From an uncultured Maribacter sp. (GTDB lineage: Bacteria; Bacteroidota; Bacteroidia; Flavobacteriales; Flavobacteriaceae), in the NCBI GenBank assembly GCA_937125035.1, contig CAKZLG010000294.1:1-38437 (forward strand): a stretch of DNA of 38,437 nucleotides, written 5' to 3'. Of this stretch, positions 35,519 through 38,437 are shown one piece after another. The notes below the pieces were generated by a model. The model was given only the letters and a program-made list of their open reading frames with translations, was not told the DNA's origin and made no database searches. The translations under genes and the position numbers were made by a program. Positions within the stretch are counted from its first letter, which is position 1; each line of letters opens with the position of its first letter.

Positions 35519-36823
35519 TTAAGCCACGGGTTCTGCGTACAGGTCAAAATCGGCGGCATCGGTAATTTTCAACATCACAAATTCCCCTTGCTTTAGGTAG
35601 TGTTCGGAGGCATCCACAAGGACTTCATTGTCAACATCGGGCGAATCAAACTCGGTACGGCCCACAAAATAATTGCCCTCTTTTCTATCTATGATACATT
35701 TAAAGGTCTTTCCTATTTTCTCTTGGTTCAACTCCCAAGATATTTGGGATTGCAACTCCATGATTTCGTTGGCCCGTTCTTGTTTGACTTCTTCGGGAAC
35801 ATCATCCTCAAGATTATAAGCATGGGTATTTTCCTCATGACTATAGGTAAAACAGCCCAAACGTTCAAAACGCATCTCCTCCACCCAATTTTTAAGAACT
35901 TGAAAATCCTCCTCTGTTTCTCCCGGATAGCCAACAATTAACGTTGTTCGGATGGTCATTTCGGGTACTGCCGCCCTAAAATCCTGCAACAACTTCGTCG
36001 TCTTCGCTTGGGTAGTGCCACGGCGCATGCTCTTTAAGATGCTGTCCGCAATATGCTGTAACGGAATATCCAAATAATTACACACCTTGGGCTCGCGGTT
36101 CATAACATCGAGCACATCCATAGGAAAACCGGTAGGAAAGGCGTAGTGCAGACGTATCCATTCAATACCGTCTACTTTCACCAAATTTTCCAACAGTTCT
36201 GCTAGATTTCTTTTTTTATAAAGGTCCAGTCCATAATAAGTAAGGTCCTGAGCTATAAGAATGAGTTCCTTAACACCTTTGGCAGCCAATTTTTGGGCCT
36301 CCTCCACCAATTCCCCTATTGGCTTGCTCTTGTGCTTTCCACGCATTAACGGGATGGCACAAAAAGAACAAGGACGATCGCATCCTTCGGCAATCTTCAA
36401 ATAGGCGTAATTTTTTGGTGTTGTAGTCAGCCGTTCGCCAATGAGTTCATGCTTATAATCCGCACCCAGAGCTTTTAAAAGATTGGGCAATTCACTAGTT
36501 CCAAAGTATTCATCTACATTGGGAATTTCCTTTTGCAGGTCCGGTTTGTAGCGTTCGCTTAGGCATCCGGTCACAAAAACTTTATCTACCGTTCCTGCCT
36601 CCTTTTTATCCACGTACTCTAAAATGGTGTTGATGCTTTCCTGTTTGGCATTGGCAATAAAACCACAGGTATTGATCACTACTATATTACCTTCCTGCTC
36701 GTGGACCACCTGCTTTTTATTGGCCCGTAACTGCCCCATGAGGATTTCAGAGTCGTACACATTTTTGCTGCAACCCAAGGTTACCACATTGATTTTGTTC
36801 TTCTTAAGCGTTTTTGTGCGCAT
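35519..36823 (-). CDS. rimO: Ribosomal protein S12 methylthiotransferase RimO
   Basis: A 434-residue radical-SAM enzyme that methylthiolates Asp88 of ribosomal protein S12. The N-terminal UPF0004 domain holds three cysteines for the auxiliary cluster (VTLGCSKN, VINTCGF, VTGCLSE). The radical-SAM CxxxCxxC is in IAEGCDRPCSFCAIPLMRGKHKS, followed by LILIAQDLTYYGLDLY and LDIPLQHIADSILKSMRRGTT. A C-terminal TRAM domain (IGKTFKCIIDRKEGNYFVGRTEFDSPDVDNEVLV...) closes it. The IP.MRGKH..K sequence favours RimO over MiaB. An exact -7 box lies upstream. It is 102 bp upstream of kdgK on the same strand, with the candidate operator in the gap. Confidence 0.96.
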   Translation of the reverse strand: MRTKTLKKNKINVVTLGCSKNVYDSEILMGQLRANKKQVVHEQEGNIVVINTCGFIANAKQESINTILEYVDKKEAGTVDKVFVTGCLSERYKPDLQKEIPNVDEYFGTSELPNLLKALGADYKHELIGERLTTTPKNYAYLKIAEGCDRPCSFCAIPLMRGKHKSKPIGELVEEAQKLAAKGVKELILIAQDLTYYGLDLYKKRNLAELLENLVKVDGIEWIRLHYAFPTGFPMDVLDVMNREPKVCNYLDIPLQHIADSILKSMRRGTTQAKTTKLLQDFRAAVPEMTIRTTLIVGYPGETEEDFQVLKNWVEEMRFERLGCFTYSHEENTHAYNLEDDVPEEVKQERANEIMELQSQISWELNQEKIGKTFKCIIDRKEGNYFVGRTEFDSPDVDNEVLVDASEHYLKQGEFVMLKITDAADFDLYAEPVA

Positions 36824-36840
36824 ATACTATAAATGGGATG

Positions 36841-36848
36841 CAAAAATA
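36841..36848 (-). promoter_or_regulatory. -7 box for rimO
   Basis: Minus-strand TATTTTTG, an exact TANNTTTG match, 17 nt upstream of the rimO ATG; the same box and spacing as for mnmA. Confidence 0.5.
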
Positions 36849-36945
36849 CAATAAGGGCGACTAATCCCGCCCATTCTACACGATTTCTTCCCAGATAACG
36901 TTAAACCTTAAGCGTACATCGATGTCTAACACCAAAACAGTTTCT

Positions 36946-38070
36946 ATGAAAAGTATAAATATCTTGTTTTTCGTGATTTTGGGAATATCATTAACGGCTT
37001 GCTCAACAGACACCGATACCGACAACCCAATAGCCAATACCACTGAGGAAGAAAATCCTACGGAAACCATACCTGAAGTAGAGACACTTTATTTTCCTCC
37101 TTTAAATTCAGACGAATGGGAAACAATTAGCCCAGAGGAACTGGCTTGGAATACCAATGCGGAACCAGCATTACTAGATTACTTAAACGAAAAGGACACT
37201 AAAGCCTTTTTAATCCTTAAAGATGGGAAAATTGCCATGGAACACTATTTTGGTGATTTCAACCAGGACGATTTTTGGTATTGGGCCTCGGCCGGAAAAA
37301 CGTTGACCGCCTATACCACGGGCATTGCCCAAGCAGAAGGGCTTCTTACCCTCTCCGATAAAACATCTGATTATTTGGGCGAAGGATGGACCTCTGCCCC
37401 CACTGAAAAAGAAGCCCTGATCACCATCTGGAACCAGTTGACCATGACGGCCGGCCTGGACGATACCCAAGGGGATTGCAATACCCCAGACTGTCTTACT
37501 TATGTGGCCGATGCCGGGACCCGATGGGGCTACCACAATGCGCCCTATACTTTGATACAGGAGGTCATTACACAGGCCGGTACCCGGCCTTTTGAGGAAT
37601 ATTTCTCAACCAAGTTAAAGGATAAAATAGGCATGGACGGTTCTTGGCTGTCCACCAACGGATTGAACAATGTCTATTGGAGTACCGCTAGGAGCATGGC
37701 CCGCTTTGGCCTGTTGAACCTTAACAGGGGGGTATGGAACGGCGAAACCATGCTAGACGATGACACCTATTTGGATGCCATGACCAACACCTCACAGGCG
37801 CTCAATAAATCATATGGGTACCTGTGGTGGCTCAACGGCAAGGAATCCTCTATGCTGCCCACATTGCAATTGGTGATCAATGAAGAATTGATTCCCGCAG
37901 CACCCCAAGACCTTTATGCAGGACTCGGTAAAAACGACCAAAAACTATATGTAGTGCCCAGTCAAAATCTGATTGTGGTACGCATGGGGAACGATACCGG
38001 AGACGCCGCCTTGGGGCCCTCCAGTTTTGATAATCAACTATGGGAGGCCTTAAGCACCCTAATCAACTAG
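36946..38070 (+). CDS. Serine hydrolase, class C beta-lactamase/esterase-like lipoprotein
   Basis: A 374-residue lipoprotein when started at the ATG at 36946 (MKSINILFFVILGISLTAC, Cys19, then STDTDTDN, an acidic export-signal-like stretch); the ORF track start 24 nt earlier would extend the signal peptide by eight residues. The beta-lactamase (PF00144) fold shows the SxxK nucleophile S115-A-G-K in YWASAGKTLTAYTTG, the YxN motif Y196-H-N in RWGYHNAPYTLIQEV, and GLGKNDQKLYVVPSQNLIVVRMG in place of the KTG strand. Such proteins are esterases, D-aminopeptidases or PBP4*-like enzymes more often than true beta-lactamases. It is divergent from rimO and ends 7 nt from the convergent amidase. Confidence 0.91.
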   Translation: MKSINILFFVILGISLTACSTDTDTDNPIANTTEEENPTETIPEVETLYFPPLNSDEWETISPEELAWNTNAEPALLDYLNEKDTKAFLILKDGKIAMEHYFGDFNQDDFWYWASAGKTLTAYTTGIAQAEGLLTLSDKTSDYLGEGWTSAPTEKEALITIWNQLTMTAGLDDTQGDCNTPDCLTYVADAGTRWGYHNAPYTLIQEVITQAGTRPFEEYFSTKLKDKIGMDGSWLSTNGLNNVYWSTARSMARFGLLNLNRGVWNGETMLDDDTYLDAMTNTSQALNKSYGYLWWLNGKESSMLPTLQLVINEELIPAAPQDLYAGLGKNDQKLYVVPSQNLIVVRMGNDTGDAALGPSSFDNQLWEALSTLIN

Positions 38071-38077
38071 AACATGG

Positions 38078-38437
38078 TCATTGATAAGCAACTGGTGTTT
38101 TTCGCCTCTTAGTTGCATCCTCAAAGGCTTTTCCCAAACGCAGCAAATGCGCCTCTGAAAAGGGTTTTCCAATAAAGGTGAGCCCAATGGGTTCGCCACT
38201 GCCCTTATACCCCATGGGTAGGGTGAGAGCAGGGTATTTTGCCACGGCCGCATACCCAGCATGATAGTTGTTTATGGAAAGAACGGCATCCAGATCATGG
38301 GCATCCAAGGCGGCATCAAAGAAGGCCCTACCGTTTTCCTCCAGCCGCTGCTTTATCCCCGCAAGTTCCTCTAGCGTGGTGGTATCTGCCAAGATGCCCT
38401 CAAACAGGGGCTGTCCGTAGGGAATCCTCACTAGGGA
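38078..38437 (-). CDS. Amidase (GatA/amidase signature family), C-terminal part only
   Basis: The last roughly 120 residues of an amidase-signature enzyme. The frame stays open to the window edge (codons 38432-38437 read Leu and Ser), so the GTG start in the ORF track is not real. The tail LDAVLSINNYHAGYAAVAKYPALTLPMGYKGSGEPIGLTFIGKPFSEAHLLRLGKAFEDATKRR is the characteristic end of this family (PA.TLPMG...GEP.GLTFIG). The Ser-Ser-Lys triad lies outside the window. Amidase proteins of this type in Bacteroidota are often secreted and cleave peptide or other amides; the substrate is not determinable. Confidence 0.92.
   Translation of the reverse strand, partial: SLVRIPYGQPLFEGILADTTTLEELAGIKQRLEENGRAFFDAALDAHDLDAVLSINNYHAGYAAVAKYPALTLPMGYKGSGEPIGLTFIGKPFSEAHLLRLGKAFEDATKRRKTPVAYQ

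Noticed and set aside
36946-38070. Calling the serine hydrolase an AmpC antibiotic-resistance gene
   Set aside because: SxxK and YxN are present, but the KTG strand is replaced and the protein is an acidic-tagged lipoprotein, which fits the broad esterase/peptidase group better.

Overview
The window looks like a chromosomal segment of a marine-type member of the Flavobacteriaceae (Bacteroidota). This rests on several things seen in the sequence: bacillithiol enzyme BshC, a Bacteroidota-style YidC with a long periplasmic domain, lipoproteins with acidic residues just after the lipobox cysteine, TANNTTTG-like -7 boxes just upstream of many start codons, A/C-rich leaders with little Shine-Dalgarno signal, and families common in this group (DUF1080, PVC-type haem-binding lipoprotein, FAS1 lipoproteins, DUF2007, DUF4177). 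The genus cannot be fixed from sequence reading alone. No tRNA, rRNA, CRISPR array, insertion sequence, integrase or phage gene was seen.

Layout. (1) 1-4107, plus strand: a tight run of a truncated M20 metallopeptidase, a hotdog thioesterase, an M28 (PSMA-like) peptidase and a small DUF2007 protein. (2) 4168-8612: a divergent pair, a secreted DUF1080 protein and a 1135-residue lipoprotein with a beta-propeller, HEAT repeats and a C-terminal CxxCH haem site; both point to oxidised-sugar (3-keto-glycoside) chemistry. (3) 8609-10751, minus: mnmA followed by a nitronate monooxygenase-like flavoprotein. (4) 10955-16915, plus: three consecutive surface-type lipoproteins made of 2, 4 and 5 FAS1 (fasciclin) domains, with related terminators and a shared 34-bp upstream element. 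(5) 17170-21034, minus: yidC, pyrG and a DUF3820 protein. (6) 21217-22086, plus: a Tat-exported hydroxypyruvate isomerase-like TIM barrel. (7) 22207-25943, minus: guaA and, 2 nt behind it, a protein with five LysM repeats fused to a type-1 periplasmic-binding fold. (8) 26021-27756, plus: a SIMPL-domain protein and a PNPOx-like flavoprotein, separated by a 458-bp gene-free stretch holding two similar hairpin units. (9) 27767-30873, minus: a PLP-dependent decarboxylase and bshC. (10) 31043-33710, plus: an M14 zinc carboxypeptidase with a C-terminal amidotransferase-like domain, and a DUF4177 protein. (11) 33780-36823, minus: the Entner-Doudoroff pair KDG kinase/KDPG aldolase, behind rimO. (12) 36946-38437: a serine beta-lactamase-like lipoprotein and the C-terminal end of an amidase running off the window.

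Most of the window is housekeeping or peptide-catabolic. The stretches that repay a second look are the FAS1 array (domain mosaicism plus repeated intergenic modules), the LysM/LpoA-like fusion behind guaA, and the duplicated hairpin units at 26.9-27.1 kb. I do not see a clear-cut new defence, secretion or biosynthetic system, and say so plainly.
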